Source of the DNA: Lucifuga dentata
Lineage: Eukaryota; Chordata; Actinopteri; Ophidiiformes; Bythitidae
Reading direction: 5' to 3'
Length of the DNA: 64,000 bases
Assembly: GCA_014773175.1 (NCBI GenBank)
Contig: VXCM01001282.1
Location: forward strand, 21,363 to 85,362
Below, piece by piece: positions 31,051 through 43,800 of the stretch. The notes beneath the pieces are model-generated. The model did not search any database. It saw only the letters and a program-made list of their open reading frames with translations, and was not told the DNA's origin. The position numbers were made by a program, and so were the translations under genes. The stretch's first letter is position 1, and each line of letters begins with the position of its first letter.

Positions 31051-32818
31051 TTAGCTTCGCTCTGATTCAGGATCTTGGCTGCTGATGTCGGAGAAGTTAT
31101 TATCAATAACTTCCTGTCGGGCTTTCAGGGCATTGAGGTTGGTCTCTGCTGCTGTCTCTGGATGCTGTGTGGCTGGGTGCAAAGGCTCGATTTCCCCAAT
31201 TACAGGCGGCAAAGGCACCGAGAATTTCTTAGCGATGTTGTGCAGGACGCAACACGCCTTGATAATGTTTGCCTTTTTGTCCAGAAAGGTTTCTTCTGCA
31301 AAACCCACCTGCATCAGGCACCTGAAACGGCTCTTCATGGAGCTGAGGGTTGTCCGCATGACGTCCAGGATCTTGGCGTGGGCCTGATTAAAGCGGGTCT
31401 CTTTGGCATTTGAAGGTTGTGACACAGAGGTCAAGACATGTTTGCTTAAGCTGTAGCCTTTCCCACCTTTAAATGAGAAAAGGGAGAAATGTAATGGATG
31501 TTTAAAGGAACATACCAGTGAATTTTCACGTTTGAATCCATACAAATTGCATTAAACCATTTAATGGAGCGGTACATTTTAGAATTGTTTTTCCTAACTT
31601 CCACTGCCATTGGTTTCAGTTCATTCAAGTACAATGACAAAATCAACTTGAAACATGCTTGAGATAGAACCAAACGTCATTTTTTTTTAAAAGTTACTTA
31701 ATTTAACTGATTCAACACAGAGCTACAGGGGGAAAAAAAAGATATCTCCTCCAGGAAAAGACAGCATTTACCAAGAAACTGAAAATTAACCATCCCTTCT
31801 CAATTGTGTAAGTGTTTTCACAGGCGAAACATAGAATTTTAAGGAGGGTGTATCACCTGAATATTTGATTTAAAAAAGATTAGGGGATTTGGCAATAAAA
31901 AACAAAAACTAAAATACAGTTTTATGTTATGGAAAATGGTTTTCACTTCAGTAATGTATTTTTGGGTAGCATTTACTGGGCGTAAACATGCAAAATCACC
32001 GATATGGTCCTTTAAGAAAAAATGCACACTATATATATACTAAAATAGCATAATGAAAGCATTGAAGCATTATGAGCCCCTGTCCTAACAAACTGCAAGA
32101 ACCTTCCCCTGCCTTTTATATTCTTTAATTTACCAATAAGCCAGTATGATCCGTTTAGATCTTCCTCCATCTCCTTCCCTTTGGACGATGACTCCCACAT
32201 GCTCTGCTCGGATTTGCTCCCCACGCAGCACTTCTCCGCGCTCAGTATGTTGCCATCACAGTCACATATGATCTGGGTCATAACCGACGTGTAGCCCAGA
32301 CTGTTGATGAAGGACTTGAACGTGTCCTTCTCGTAGGAAGATGCTCGGACTTTAAAGTGAGCCGGAGCAAGGACGCCCAGCACGTTTGGGATCCCACAGA
32401 ATTTCTCTATGTCGGAGGCGACGTGGGTTCTGGCGTCCAGAGTTACCGGGAATGAAATAAACTGATCAGCCATGTCTGCGATGATCTCAGACACCGTGCA
32501 GATGAGCCCAGTGCACTCCTCCAGACTCAGGCCAACTCTGTCCTGGATGGCAGCAGAGGAGACTCCCTGTGCGTAAAAGTCCAGGGCGACCATCACCATG
32601 GCGTCCACCGTCAGCCCTGTCTTCTTCTTGGTCATATGAAGGCGGACGTTATCCGCTATGAAAGCGATGCAGGTTCTGCTCAGGTGGAACATTTCGAACA
32701 GGGATTCGTCGTCCAAGTCGTCGAAACAGCTCGAAGACCAGCTGTCCGCTCCGCCGCCGCCGCTGTATCCGAGGAGCTCATCCTGCACCGCAAACCACAC
32801 CGGCAGAGCGAAAGCCAT
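31051..32818 (-). CDS. HARBI1-like, PIF/Harbinger transposase-derived protein with lost catalytic triad (complete, 2 exons)
   Basis: Exons 32134-32818 and 31051-31466, phase 1 join, 366 residues; human HARBI1 is of similar length. Family features: MAFALPVWFAVQDELL resembling the HARBI1 start, DLDDESLFEMFHLSR, ALDFYAQG, DRVGLSLEECTGLI, QFISFP, GVLAPAHFKV, GYTSVMTQIICDCDGNIL, YWLIGGKGYSL, KSRFRCLMQVGF and ACCVLHNIAKKFSVP. In HARBI1-type nucleases the DDE residues lie in GVVDC.H, PGS..D and IE.TF. Here these align as Ala, Glu and Arg respectively, so endonuclease activity should be gone while the fold and an open frame persist across a spliced intron. No terminal inverted repeats were seen, which argues against a live transposon. 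The ATG has a good context (ACAATGG). Confidence 0.85.
31502..32015. mobile_element. TTAA-flanked MITE, copy 7 (intron of the Harbinger-derived gene)
   Basis: Starts TTAAAGGAACATACCAGTGA and ends ATATGGTCCTTTAA. It occupies most of the intron between the two coding exons. Confidence 0.85.
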
Positions 32819-32829
32819 TGTTTAAATAT

Positions 32830-35357
32830 AAATCTAATCTTTATTATTTAAACACTCATAAATAAAATAGTACAACTCAAAGCCCAACAGAAAGCAATTA
32901 TGTAAAATATAAAGAAAGTAATGGCGATGCAGAACAAGAATGTTTGCTATAGAAGTTGTGGAGATCGGTCTTCTTCGGTGGTTTTGTTTTGGTGGTGAGC
33001 AAACATTATACATGCGCATTACCGCCACCCACTGGACAATAATAGGAACTAGAGAAACGTAAAATGTCAAAATAAAGATGCTGCAATGAATTATATTTTT
33101 ATAACAAAAATTACAGAAAATACAGTTTGAAAATAAAACCACCTTAGAGGTTAATTTTCACAGAATGTCATATTTTACATTTACTACATCCNGGCATTTC
33201 CCCCCCCCCTTTACATCTAGGTAATATGAATCTGCATTTAAAGTCTTTATTCATAATGTTAGAACAATGACAACCAATTTATGTTATAATCAAGGTTCAT
33301 TCTTGAGCTTTGGGGTTAAATTTAACATCTTTCATATCTGAATTCATGTGTAAATTTGTGTTTTTGCCTCAGTCAGTGCGAGGAAGGAAGGTATTTGGCT
33401 TCCAGTGTTCCAGCAGTATGTCACTGTGATTTGCTGCCCAGAGTCTGATGCAGTGTGTGGCCTGAAATCAAGTTGATACCCTCGCTCTGAAGAAGGGTGG
33501 CTCTAAATTAGGCTCTTATATGAGTTTGGTCAGATGCCAAAAGCCTCAGGAAGATGAAAACTAGGAAAAGCGGAACTATTCTGATTCTTCTTAATTTTAA
33601 AATACAGGAAGTGACTCATTTACTGACACTAAGAGAATACTGTAGCACCCTATGGATAAGAGTGCAGTTTATGTGTAATTTTACAGAAATGATTCCTCAG
33701 TGAGTTCCTCATCTGTCTTTAGGTATTAAACTATGTCGTGCTGCCCTCTAGTGGTTAAATTATTTAAAAAGTGCAGGTAGCCTACAGTCAACACAAAAGT
33801 CTTCATTACTGATTATGATGCTTTGTTGTTTTAATGAGAGGAATTATGGGAATTGGACCTTGGAGGGCAAAAATATACTGAAGTATTGATTGGTTCTTAA
33901 TATTTAAATTAAAAAAAGAAAACAGAGTTTAGGTCAGGGTGTGGTGCTACTGGAGAGACTAAAAAAGGATCTGTGAATTAAAGGTCAGTACATCAGCCGA
34001 TAATGATGGATGGCTGAATTTTAGAAAGGCTTTCTGGAGGAGGAGGAGGAGGATAAGGATGATGGTGATGATATTCAATTTCATCTTTGGGTGAGCCTGC
34101 TGAGTCAGGATTTAACCTGGAGTAACAACCATTATTGCAACCTCAAACACTGATGCTTTGTGCTTACAAAGACTAAAGGCCGATAGCCTCTATGAATAAT
34201 GGAAGCTAATTGCAGCCATTCAAGTAAAGAAGCTTAAGAAGAGACTTCGTCGTGGAGACAGAACAGTCTGGATTTATGAAATAAACAGACTAGTTTTACA
34301 TCAGATATATTACAGTGAATTTATTGAGAAGATAGTTTGGTTCTAGACAGTACAAATCAATACAAAATCAAACATGAACCAGGCCATTTTGGATCTCAAA
34401 GAAAATTACATTAGTTTAAATTTTCCCTTGGGCAAAATTTTACTAATTTCTATACAGTTTTTAGAAATCTGGGTACTGTAAGTCAAACAATAAAGCTGGT
34501 GATGTCTAAGGGTGAACATGTATACATGTGCTGTAAGGCAATCCTATGCAATCATCCTGCAGCAGTTGAGTGCAACAATTCCTCTCCAACATGAACATCT
34601 TCATCATCAGCTGTTTTCATACTTTTAAAATATTAAACATTGTGCTAAGAAATCTATTAAATATTAAACATTGTGCTATGAAATCTATTAAAAAACATAT
34701 TTTATTAGAAAAACATTTGATTTTTGAGGAATTGAAATGTAAATGTCCATTCATGTGTCCATTGATCTCTTCATCAGTCAGTGACGTGACAACTTGGTGA
34801 GCATGACCATATATTCATTTAGAAAGTTTCCCCCTTTTTTTTTTTTTTTTATTTTGTACATTTCCTAAAAATAATACCATCTCATTTGGTAGATGGATCA
34901 TTTTACTGCCTTTTTAAGTCATTTACAGGACTGTATTATTGTTGCAATGTGATATCAGCCTGAGTCTGGGAGTCCACTGTGTGCCTCTGTGTATCAGAAA
35001 TGAAGAAATGCCCCTCTCCATCTTATTTTAATCACTTTAACCTAAATTTGTCTTAAAGTTAAAACTCAGATACGATTTATCACAGTTCAATATCATTTTT
35101 AGAGTTACTTTTACTTTTATCTGAAAATGTGTATTGTATTGTTCTAATCCCTACTTTTTTTTTTTTTTTTTNTTTTTTTTTTTTTTTTAGCTTGTATGCT
35201 ATACTTTTTGAAGTGTATAAAAGAAAAGAGAGATGTCTCAATACACCTCACCCTTGAATAAGTATATTCAAGATTTTAGTTCACTTTTCTCAATGATACA
35301 GTACATTTTCCTTGAATTACTTAATATGGAATCAGATTTCACTTTGTAGAGAATACA

Positions 35358-35396
<39 letters not shown>

Positions 35397-37735
35397 TGTG
35401 AAGTCCTTTTCACAGACTGAGGAAAGAACATGGTTTCAGTGAAGAGGACTTCATCCCAGGGTTTTCCAGTAATTTAACAAATCTCATGATGGAATTGACA
35501 TTTCTGTCATGGCTTGTGATTGAAGTCAGTGCTGACATTTATTCTGTGGGGTTTCAAACATGAGCAGCAGCTCTGCGTAGCTTGATTCTGTTTGTTGCTC
35601 TGTCGTCATACCAAAAGTAATTTCATATTCATGTGCAAAACCTTCCACTAAATGTAAAATGTGTTTAATGATCAGTGTGGACTAAATGACTGATCTGGGC
35701 ATATTAATAAGATATTGTTAATTTCTGGATGCCTGAACCCTCAGGGGAGTGGAAACTGCATTTTTCAGGTGCAGTTAGTGATTGGCATCGAAAGCAACAT
35801 CAATAAAAGTCATTGAACCTTTTTTTTTTTTTTTTTTNTTTTTTTTTTTTTTTTCATGTTTCATGTCATGCACTTTTTGTTGCTTCAAGGCCAGCCATCC
35901 TTTCTGTTTGCCTTGGAGTGTATTGGCTTTGATTACTGTGCACGCCGTCCCCATCTGTGCAAATATGCCGGATGAGTCACAATAATATTTAATGGAAATT
36001 AATGTCATCTAATGAGACTAAGAATCTCATCCCAGACCTGCTTCTTCACTCTGTCATGTTGCAGCTTTCACCTGTCCAACACAATGTGGCCTCAAGCTTC
36101 CTATGCTTGAGCCGCGGGGGGACAAACACTGCATATCTGTTTAAATGATGCTAACATTTAATAAAATCGAGGCTAAACATTATACAGCTGGATGAAGTAA
36201 TACCGCCAGCCTCTTCCTGTGCTGTCGTGGATTCGCTTTTAGTTGGATGCAGAAAATGTTGCCTTGTTGAAGCTGATTAGCAGCTTATAAAAGTTATTGC
36301 AACTTTGCCAAATTACATACGAACAGGAGTTTAAGGGAAGTTACCAGAAAATTAATTTATATCCAGGAAGTAAGTCTCATTTGTATTTGCTGGAACCTTC
36401 AGCATATATAGATTGGTACTTTAGATGTGCTATGTGCTTTAGATAATCATCTCAAAATGTGGAATAATACTGCTATGGAAGAATAATGGGTGAAAATGTT
36501 ACACATGCATACACACATACATATATAAATCTTATGTTTGGCTCATGCAGATGATGCTGCAGGGATCACACCTTATTACAATCATGGAGCTGGTTAATAA
36601 TATACAGATTTGTATGTAAAAGAATGTATTTCATTTGCACAGTTAAGATCATATTAACAGTAAGATTTTTTATTCTTATGCTAAATGTACTATAAAACCC
36701 CCATCTTGTTCTTTCTCCTTCACTCATCCGTTTCCTGTCAGCACTTTGTTCCTACACGAGAACTCTGCGGTCACAGCAAAATGGTGCCTTGACCTTTTGC
36801 CCTTTCAGAACTGTTGTAATTTTTATGAGACGATGTTGCGATCACTCTCAGTCCCTGTAAGGGCAACTCCAGACCTCCACATGCTGAAAATGCTATCATG
36901 TGAGGAAGAATTCATGGCGGCTTTATTCTGTACTTTTTTCCAAGTCACGACCATTGTAGTCTTTGAGCGGGTGATACACTATTATCAGCAATCAACTAAC
37001 CAAACAAGAATATAATCAACCTGTTTTTACATAACTTTACATCCATTGGCCCCATCTAACCAATCTGTTACATGAGAATGTACAGACTTGTCATTTTAAC
37101 TCTGTAACAATGCTGAATAAATGTGGTCTAATATGATAGTGATAAAAATTGAGTTTTTTTTTTTTTTTTTTNTTTTTTTTTTTTTTTTTTTTAATAATTG
37201 TAAAGGGCATCCAGAATAACGTGTTTCATTTAGTTTTCAGCACGTATTTTGCTTAGGATGCCAAATATTCTGCTATTTTCTTTTGTTTTGGGAATTTTCT
37301 CACAGAAGATAGAATAACTGCACAGGTATGGCCAATTATGGTTATTATTACAGATTTTTAAAAAACAATGAAACATTGATTTGTGTTGAAAAACAAAAAC
37401 AACAACAACAACAAGACTTATCATTCTATAATCAAATTCCAGGCTAAAATTATTATTATTATTATTTATTTATTTATTTTGCAGGAAGGCTTTCAAAGCA
37501 CAGGTAACTTCATGAAAACATTATTTGTTTTTTTTTTAATTTATGCAGAGCAACATCAAGATTACAAAAAACAAAAAAAAAACAAAAAAACAATTAAATG
37601 TGCAGGGGAGACAGGAAGCCCACCGAGGCTTATTCATAACTCTCATAGCAGTCACAATAACAAAATGTTCTGAAAATGTAGATACCGTAAAAGATAAGCT
37701 GGTATTAAATTACTTTTAGGTATGTTCTGTAAGAC
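32830..37735. other. Intergenic, no gene recognised
   Basis: AT-rich stretch with the promoter of the Harbinger-derived gene at its left end, a (GT)n tract at 35362-35395, several N-split poly-T runs (35172, 35838, 37172) and a 31-base tandem duplication. Short open frames are shorter than expected for genes and match nothing I know. Confidence 0.55.
34631..34692. repeat. 31-base tandem duplication
   Basis: TATTAAACATTGTGCTAAGA and its continuation occur twice head to tail with one difference (CTAAG versus CTATG). Confidence 0.85.
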
Positions 37736-37736
37736 A

Positions 37737-38294
37737 TAAAAGGACCATGCCGGTGCTTTTTGCATATTTTAGCCCAATACTACTACCACATACACGTTAC
37801 ATTGCTGCCAACCAGTTTTCAGAACATAAAACTGTATTTTACTTTCTTGTATTATTGTTCCAAATCCTCTAATCTTTCAAAATCAAATGTTCAGGTGATG
37901 CACCCACCTTAAAATTTAATGTTTCACCTGCTAACATTTACACAAGATTGTAGAAGAAGTTGTCATTTTAATTTCTCAGTTATACAATCTTCTGGGACTA
38001 TGCTCCCTGACAGAATGAATCTGTATTGAAACACTAAAATTATGCTATTTTGACAAAAAAAAAAAAACCCAAACAAAAAAAACAAAACGTCTTATTTCCT
38101 GTGATGGATTACTATGATACGATACGATAACATATTGAAATGAACGTAACCAATGGCCTTCTGGAAGGTAGTAAAAACAATTCTAATTTGCATTGCTCCA
38201 GTGGTATGTGTCAGAAAAAGCTTGGCAGCAATGTCACATGTATGCGGGTATTTATTCGGCTCAAACATACAAAATTACTGGCATGGTCCTTTAA
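37737..38294. mobile_element. TTAA-type MITE, copy 8 (intergenic)
   Basis: Left end AAAGGACCATGCCGGTGCTT with a mutated flank (TAAA), right end GGCATGGTCCTTTAA. Interior segments match the other copies. Confidence 0.75.
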
Positions 38295-38886
38295 TTATAA
38301 ACTGAAAGTAAAGGGAGCTTCAGAATTTTCCCATCCTATTGAAAAATGACCTTGGGGCTGGTCAGAGAACTGGGAAAACGCTTTTTGAATCTGTTTGAAA
38401 ATAAGGCACAATGATCTGGAAAATAAAACATGAATATTATCTTTACTGATTATTGCAGGATTAGTTGGAGGTTCTGTCTCCTTTGCCAGCACATGCCTAC
38501 TGATGGGAGTCAAAGCTGGAAACCTGTAGACAAAATGGTGTTTGTGCGTCCGTCCAGCAGAGCGAGCATGTGTGTAAGGAAGAAGAAAAAGAAGCAATTA
38601 GAAATCTGAAAATAAATCAACTCAAGGGTGAGCCTCCTTGACGTGACGTATGCTTTTTTTTTTTTTTTTNTTTTTTTTTTTTTTCTTTTTTCTCTTTAAA
38701 TGACATGTATTTATCAAGTTCAGCAGCAAAATAAGGGAATTAGCCTGTATATTCACCAGGGTTCTCCCACCCCTCTGTCTTGTTCTCTAATCCGCCCACA
38801 TGTACCGTCTGAGGAAAAAAAAAAAAACAAAAAACAGTGCAGAAGGTGACGCTCCTCCAAAGGAACAGAGAGGCTGAGAGAGGGAA

Positions 38887-38888
<2 letters not shown>

Positions 38889-38922
<34 letters not shown>
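38889..38922. repeat. (GA)n microsatellite
   Basis: Pure GA run at the left edge of the purine/pyrimidine-rich region upstream of kcnc3. Confidence 0.95.
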
Positions 38923-38923
<1 letters not shown>

Positions 38924-39262
38924 GTCTACAGGCGGTTTCTCCATTGAAACATTAGGAAAAGGCTTGACAGAGGAAGAGCTGAATGGTAGCTGCACCCTGC
39001 GCCTGGAAGCGTAGAGACACTGTAACAAAGGCTGGCAATTCTTTTTTTTTTCTTCTTCTTCTTCTTTTTCTTTTTTTTTCTTTTTTTGTGGCAATAACAA
39101 AGAGGTGGGAGAGGGGATCTGNAAAAAAAAAAAAAAAACAAGCCAGTTTTCAGGGGACTTCTGCTTCATTTCATCCGAAAGACTCATCCCTCCATCATCA
39201 GCATGACCATGAGCTCTAAGTAACCAGCGGCAATATAACGGTGTCAAAGCCAGATTTTCAGC

Positions 39263-39391
39263 AAACAGACGCGCGCAATCCTATTTTGATTTATTAAGAA
39301 TCGGGGGTGGGGGAAAAAATCATCTGNAAACAGACGCGCGCAATCCTATTTTGATTTATTAAGAATCGGGGGTGGGGGAAAAAATCATCTG
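39263..39391. other. N-linked 64-base duplication (assembly artefact)
   Basis: Bases 39263-39326 recur exactly at 39328-39391 after the N at 39327. Confidence 0.8.
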
Positions 39392-39529
39392 AATGCCTGC
39401 GAGAAACTGGATACTCTCTGAAATCATAAGAAAGAGCGATCTGAGAGAGAAAACTACCTTTTGATTGATCTTTTGGGTTGATGTGCGTGTTTTTTGCACG
39501 CACTCGAAACGAACCCGAACCAAAAGCAA
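39263..39529 (+). other. Candidate non-coding first exon of kcnc3
   Basis: The coding exon of kcnc3 begins after a strong acceptor (47205-47206) and has only 76 bases of leader, so an upstream exon is needed. Here a strong donor (AAAGCAA|GTGAGT) ends at 39529, preceded by CpG-bearing, non-coding sequence. The 5' limit is nominal. Part of it is printed twice around the N at 39327. Confidence 0.4.
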
Positions 39530-40102
39530 GTGAGTATGAACCGTGTCTGTGTGTGTGTCTGTATTTTGGTGGCTTTATTCTGCGTTTAAACGTCTAACAA
39601 CAAACCTTTTTATTGAGCCGGGAAAAAAAAAGAAATAAAGGCTAATGTGTGCAGCGTGCAACCTACATTCAACAAGTATCGTTTTATTCACAATAAGTGT
39701 GAAATGATCCTGTAACTTGTGCACGATTTGTGTTTGGATCAATACCTGGAGAAATTAGAACAGCAGCAGTGTGTGGAATCTGTTCAAATTGCTATAATAA
39801 AGCTCTCCGTTGTATTGTTAGTACAATTTCTACCTACTGTAATAGAACAGTAATCTACATGTTAATTATCCACTGATTTGACGCCTAAAATTGTTATTTT
39901 GTAGTGCCTAACATTTTTCATAGCACAGATGGTGGGTGTTTCCCCATCAACACCACCAGATCACAGCTGTTTCACGTTTCTGAGAGGAATGTGCATGCAT
40001 TCCTCTCAGCATTCCTTCCATCATGTGTGTGTCTGCATGAGCCTGCAGCTGTCTCAGCCTGTGCATGTTCCTTTTTTTTTTTTTTTTTTTTTNTGTGCTT
40101 TC

Positions 40103-40105
<3 letters not shown>

Positions 40106-40134
<29 letters not shown>
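40106..40134. repeat. (TG)n microsatellite
   Basis: TG run shortly after an N-ended poly-T run (40093). Confidence 0.95.
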
Positions 40135-40137
<3 letters not shown>

Positions 40138-40139
40138 TG

Positions 40140-41980
40140 CAGCGTGGCAGCACTGGGTGAGAGTCAAAGGCCTGAAATGGAGGTTTTGATAGCTGAATCG
40201 TTGGAGGAGAGTGAGCAGGGTGACACACACATATATGAGAGAGAAGAAGAAGATGGGGAGGTAGTGGAGTGGAAACACAAGAAGGACACAATGTGACCAC
40301 ACACACAGAAAGTCTTTGGGGACAGTTAATGTCTAGACACGATCTTCTCGGCCTGTAACCTCATCACATCATGCCAACATGTTTATCCTCCACCCGCATC
40401 CTACTGCATCACTCCCAAAGTCTCTGGTTTCATAACGCCACCTGCCTCCAGAACCTAACGGGAACTCTCTGTCTCTTCCTCCATTTGCTCTCCTGCTTTT
40501 CTCGACCCTGCATTATAAATCTACAGCTGCTGCTATTTTTAGACCCAGGGTAACCCAGAAAACACCCCTTCGATTTTAGAAAAAGCTTTCCCCACGCCAG
40601 AGACACCGGCACACCGTCAGAGGATGTGATCGGTAGAGTAGCTGTGGGGTTAGAAAAAGAGGGCGCTGCTGTTTAAATAGGGGGAATAAATCTATTTCCA
40701 GGCCGGGATTGAATTACGCATCTGTCGTGTCCTGGGTTGCGTGTTCTTGCCCGCGATGCTTCATCTCTTCTCGGCTGCAGATAGCCTTTTGTCTTTGTGA
40801 CGGCCTCAATATGGAGAACTTCTCTGTCTCCTATGTCTAATTCCTGATGCAGCTGATCTGATCTTTTGAAGTTATTTGACCTTGAGGCTCAAATCAATCT
40901 ACCCTTCCTGTATGGAAATGTGGTTTTGAGTTCCTCGCCCTCTTCCTGTTCCTCTCCTTCTCGTCTACTTTCTCCTCTCCACCTGCCACACATTACATCC
41001 CAGCTTCCTCCCAGACTAGTGTCTATTCTAATCTGTGACTTTGCTGCTCCACCCCTGTGTGTAATTGCTGGCTAGTTCACAGGTCAGGGATCTGAGCAGT
41101 GATACTTCCTCACTCATCCCACTTGTCTGTAGCACATTATTGCACCAGTGCATCGTAATGATCCTAATCATCCAGGAAGGGTGTCATTAATTAGGAGTAG
41201 ACATATTTGAATGACCTAAGCAAGAGAGAGAAGGCGTGGTTGTTAAAGCCATTTGGTCCTGATGCTGATTTTGAAGTCTCTTGGCTGAGGGAGATTAGCT
41301 CAGATTTGTCTGGATCCAAAAATAGCGTTCCTGCCAGACTCGACACCTGATTCCGTTGCTCTGTTTTTGACCTGCATTGCAATTCATTTTCAGGGTTTTC
41401 TGACCTTGCCCAGACCATCTAAGCTCCTTGATTGTCACACTTAAAAGGAGCCGGTTGTGCTTCTTTGCCCATGACCCCATCCTTAATGGTTGTATAGTGA
41501 ATTCTCACAGGACTGGAATCATCTCATTCTGTGTTCTCCTGTGGGCAGGGAGTCATGGACACTGACTGAGCTTCTGAGCTTATTACAGGCTTCATTTCTG
41601 CCAGGCTGTTCCTGAAAATGGCCTTATGTATTAATCATTCCCAGCTGACTAAAAAGAGAAAAGCAGGGAGCATGATTTCTTTTCTTTTCTTTCCTTTTAA
41701 AAAATTCTTTCTTAAAAAGGTGGCTGCTGGAGGCGATTATAGCAAATGGGTGGTGATTGACCAATATATGCACAAGGATCCAGACCCCCGAGGGGGTGCA
41801 AGTGCTGCAGTAGAGGTGGATTGGTCACAGGAGGAGGGAAGCCACTGGGGATTAATTGATTGGAGATTTAATTCATAATCTGGGAACTGGCCATTGGTGA
41901 GTTTATTATGATGAGAAGCATCTTGTTTGTTACATTTGTCATCTCAGACTAGTGGGTCATTTTGTGGCCTCATTCTGTGG
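40140..41980. other. Probable kcnc3 5' intron, nothing recognised
   Basis: No exon, RNA gene or repeat family recognised. The assignment as intron depends on the candidate exon at 39.5 kb. Confidence 0.4.
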
Positions 41981-41981
41981 A

Positions 41982-41991
41982 TCTCTCTCTC

Positions 41992-42042
<51 letters not shown>
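41982..42042. repeat. (CT)n microsatellite
   Basis: About 60 bases of CT with one CA interruption near the left end. Confidence 0.95.
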
Positions 42043-42045
<3 letters not shown>

Positions 42046-42442
42046 GCACACACCCACAACCTTTTTTTGTGTTTTGCCTCTATCCATTCATGCAAGTTGC
42101 AGCATTTCCATTGTTATCTATTCAGTTCATACTCCTCATCATGATCACCCCCCCCCCCCCCCNACAAAAGCACCCTCGCGCACACACACACCCCCTTATC
42201 TGTCTACCCTCAGTTACAACTTGAGGTGCAATGACAATCAGAGGGGGAGAGGACACGGTGTGACCGCAGTGCTTTCACGGTGCTGCAGTGCCTCGCTTTC
42301 TCCTGCTGGGGTCTCCTTAACACTGGGGGAGTGCATGAGAGAGAGGAGGGGAGAGGGAGATGAGGAGGGGGAGGGGGAAAGGAGAGAGGAGAGGGGTAGA
42401 GAAAGAGAAGAAGGGAAGGAGGGATGAAGGGAAGGAGGAAGG

Positions 42443-42567
42443 GAAGCGATATGGATGGAACAGCGTGAAACCTTGTGGTTACATCCTTTGATGAGGTAGC
42501 GGGTNGAAGCGATATGGATGGAACAGCGTGAAACCTTGTGGTTACATCCTTTGATGAGGTAGCGGGT
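42443..42567. other. N-linked 62-base duplication (assembly artefact)
   Basis: Bases 42443-42504 recur exactly at 42506-42567 after the N at 42505. Confidence 0.8.
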
Positions 42568-42611
42568 GGGAAAAAAATGGCTGCGAACCAGAAACACATA
42601 CGTAATTCGCG

Positions 42612-42676
42612 CTCACGCACGCACGCACGCACACGCACGCACGCACGCATACACACACACACACACACACACACTA
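42612..42676. repeat. (ACGC)n/(CA)n compound microsatellite
   Basis: Alternating purine-pyrimidine run: ACGC repeats changing to CA repeats. Confidence 0.9.
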
Positions 42677-43199
42677 CACAGATACGCATGCCTTCAAAGC
42701 CCTCCTTTCCCCAGTGGTACATTTGCCATTCAGCTGTCTATCTGCAGCACATCCTTACTCGTCTTTTCCGTTCTCTCACTCTGCTCCCTGTCTTTCCTCT
42801 CTTCTATTTATTGCTATTTCCCCCCTCAATCTCCCTCTTATCACCATTCAGGAGCTTTGCATGGCGCTAACCTTAACCACTGCAAGGTTGCTTTCTGCCT
42901 CCGTTCTCTTCTTGTCTCCTCTTCCGCTTCACCCCATCTTTTTTTATCACTCTTCCTTCGTCCCCCATCTTTGTTCATTTAATTCACTCCTCCGCTCACT
43001 TTCCCACTCTCTCTCCCTCTGCCTCACCTTCCTTCTCTCTCTCCTTTTCTCCCTCTCTTATCACCGCCATCCTCCTCCATCTCTCCCCTCTCCCTCTCTA
43101 TTCCTCTCTCCTCTGTCTCCCTCTGCGATTGGTAAAGGTTTTTTCTGCCAACTAGAGGGTCTGTTCCGCATAGTCAGCACTCCTCCAAATTCCCCCCCN

Positions 43200-43242
<43 letters not shown>
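43200..43242. repeat. (CT)n microsatellite
   Basis: CT run directly after an N (43199) in a pyrimidine-rich segment that starts near 42950. Confidence 0.95.
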
Positions 43243-43244
<2 letters not shown>

Positions 43245-43375
43245 TCCCTCCCCCTAGTTACTGCTGGTACCTCACAGTCAGTGCATCCCATAATCCTGTG
43301 CTCCCTCCCCCTCTTGCTGCAGTGTTTCTGCTAATATATATTAGCGTCAGTGCAGGCTTTGTGCATGAGCCTTGT

Positions 43376-43376
<1 letters not shown>

Positions 43377-43419
<43 letters not shown>
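43377..43419. repeat. (CT)n microsatellite before the assembly gap
   Basis: CT run passing into a C-run and then the 71-N gap. Confidence 0.95.
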
Positions 43420-43423
<4 letters not shown>

Positions 43424-43432
43424 TCCCCCCCC

Positions 43433-43503
43433 NNNNNNNNNNNNNNNNNNNNNNNNNNNNNNNNNNNNNNNNNNNNNNNNNNNNNNNNNNNNNNNNNNNN
43501 NNN
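43433..43503. other. Assembly gap, 71 Ns
   Basis: The only multi-N gap in the window. It is flanked by C-runs on both sides. Confidence 0.99.
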
Positions 43504-43764
43504 CCCCCCCGTCCCCATTCTGTGCTGCAGAAAACGCAAACACACACACATTTCTGAAGTTCAGAATGATTAAGTCTGGCACTTTGCCCTCAAAATGGTT
43601 TTCTTAACCTGTGTATTTGCACATGGTGGAACCAGGTGAGTGTATATGAATGTCCCTCCCCCCACTTGTCTCTCTCCCTGTGTGTGTGTGTGTGCGCGTG
43701 TGTGGTGCTGATGCTGTAGTAGCAGTGTGGCGCAGGACACGGTGGCCAAGGCAGGAAATGCTGC

Positions 43765-43800
<36 letters not shown>

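Noticed and set aside
36746..37015. An 89-codon + strand open frame in intergenic DNA
   Set aside because: No recognisable domain, AT-rich surroundings and no splice or promoter support.
42210..42722. Long open frames rich in Ser, Leu, Thr, His or Arg in the 42-47 kb region
   Set aside because: They are translations of CT, GA, CA or GT microsatellites in several frames at once.
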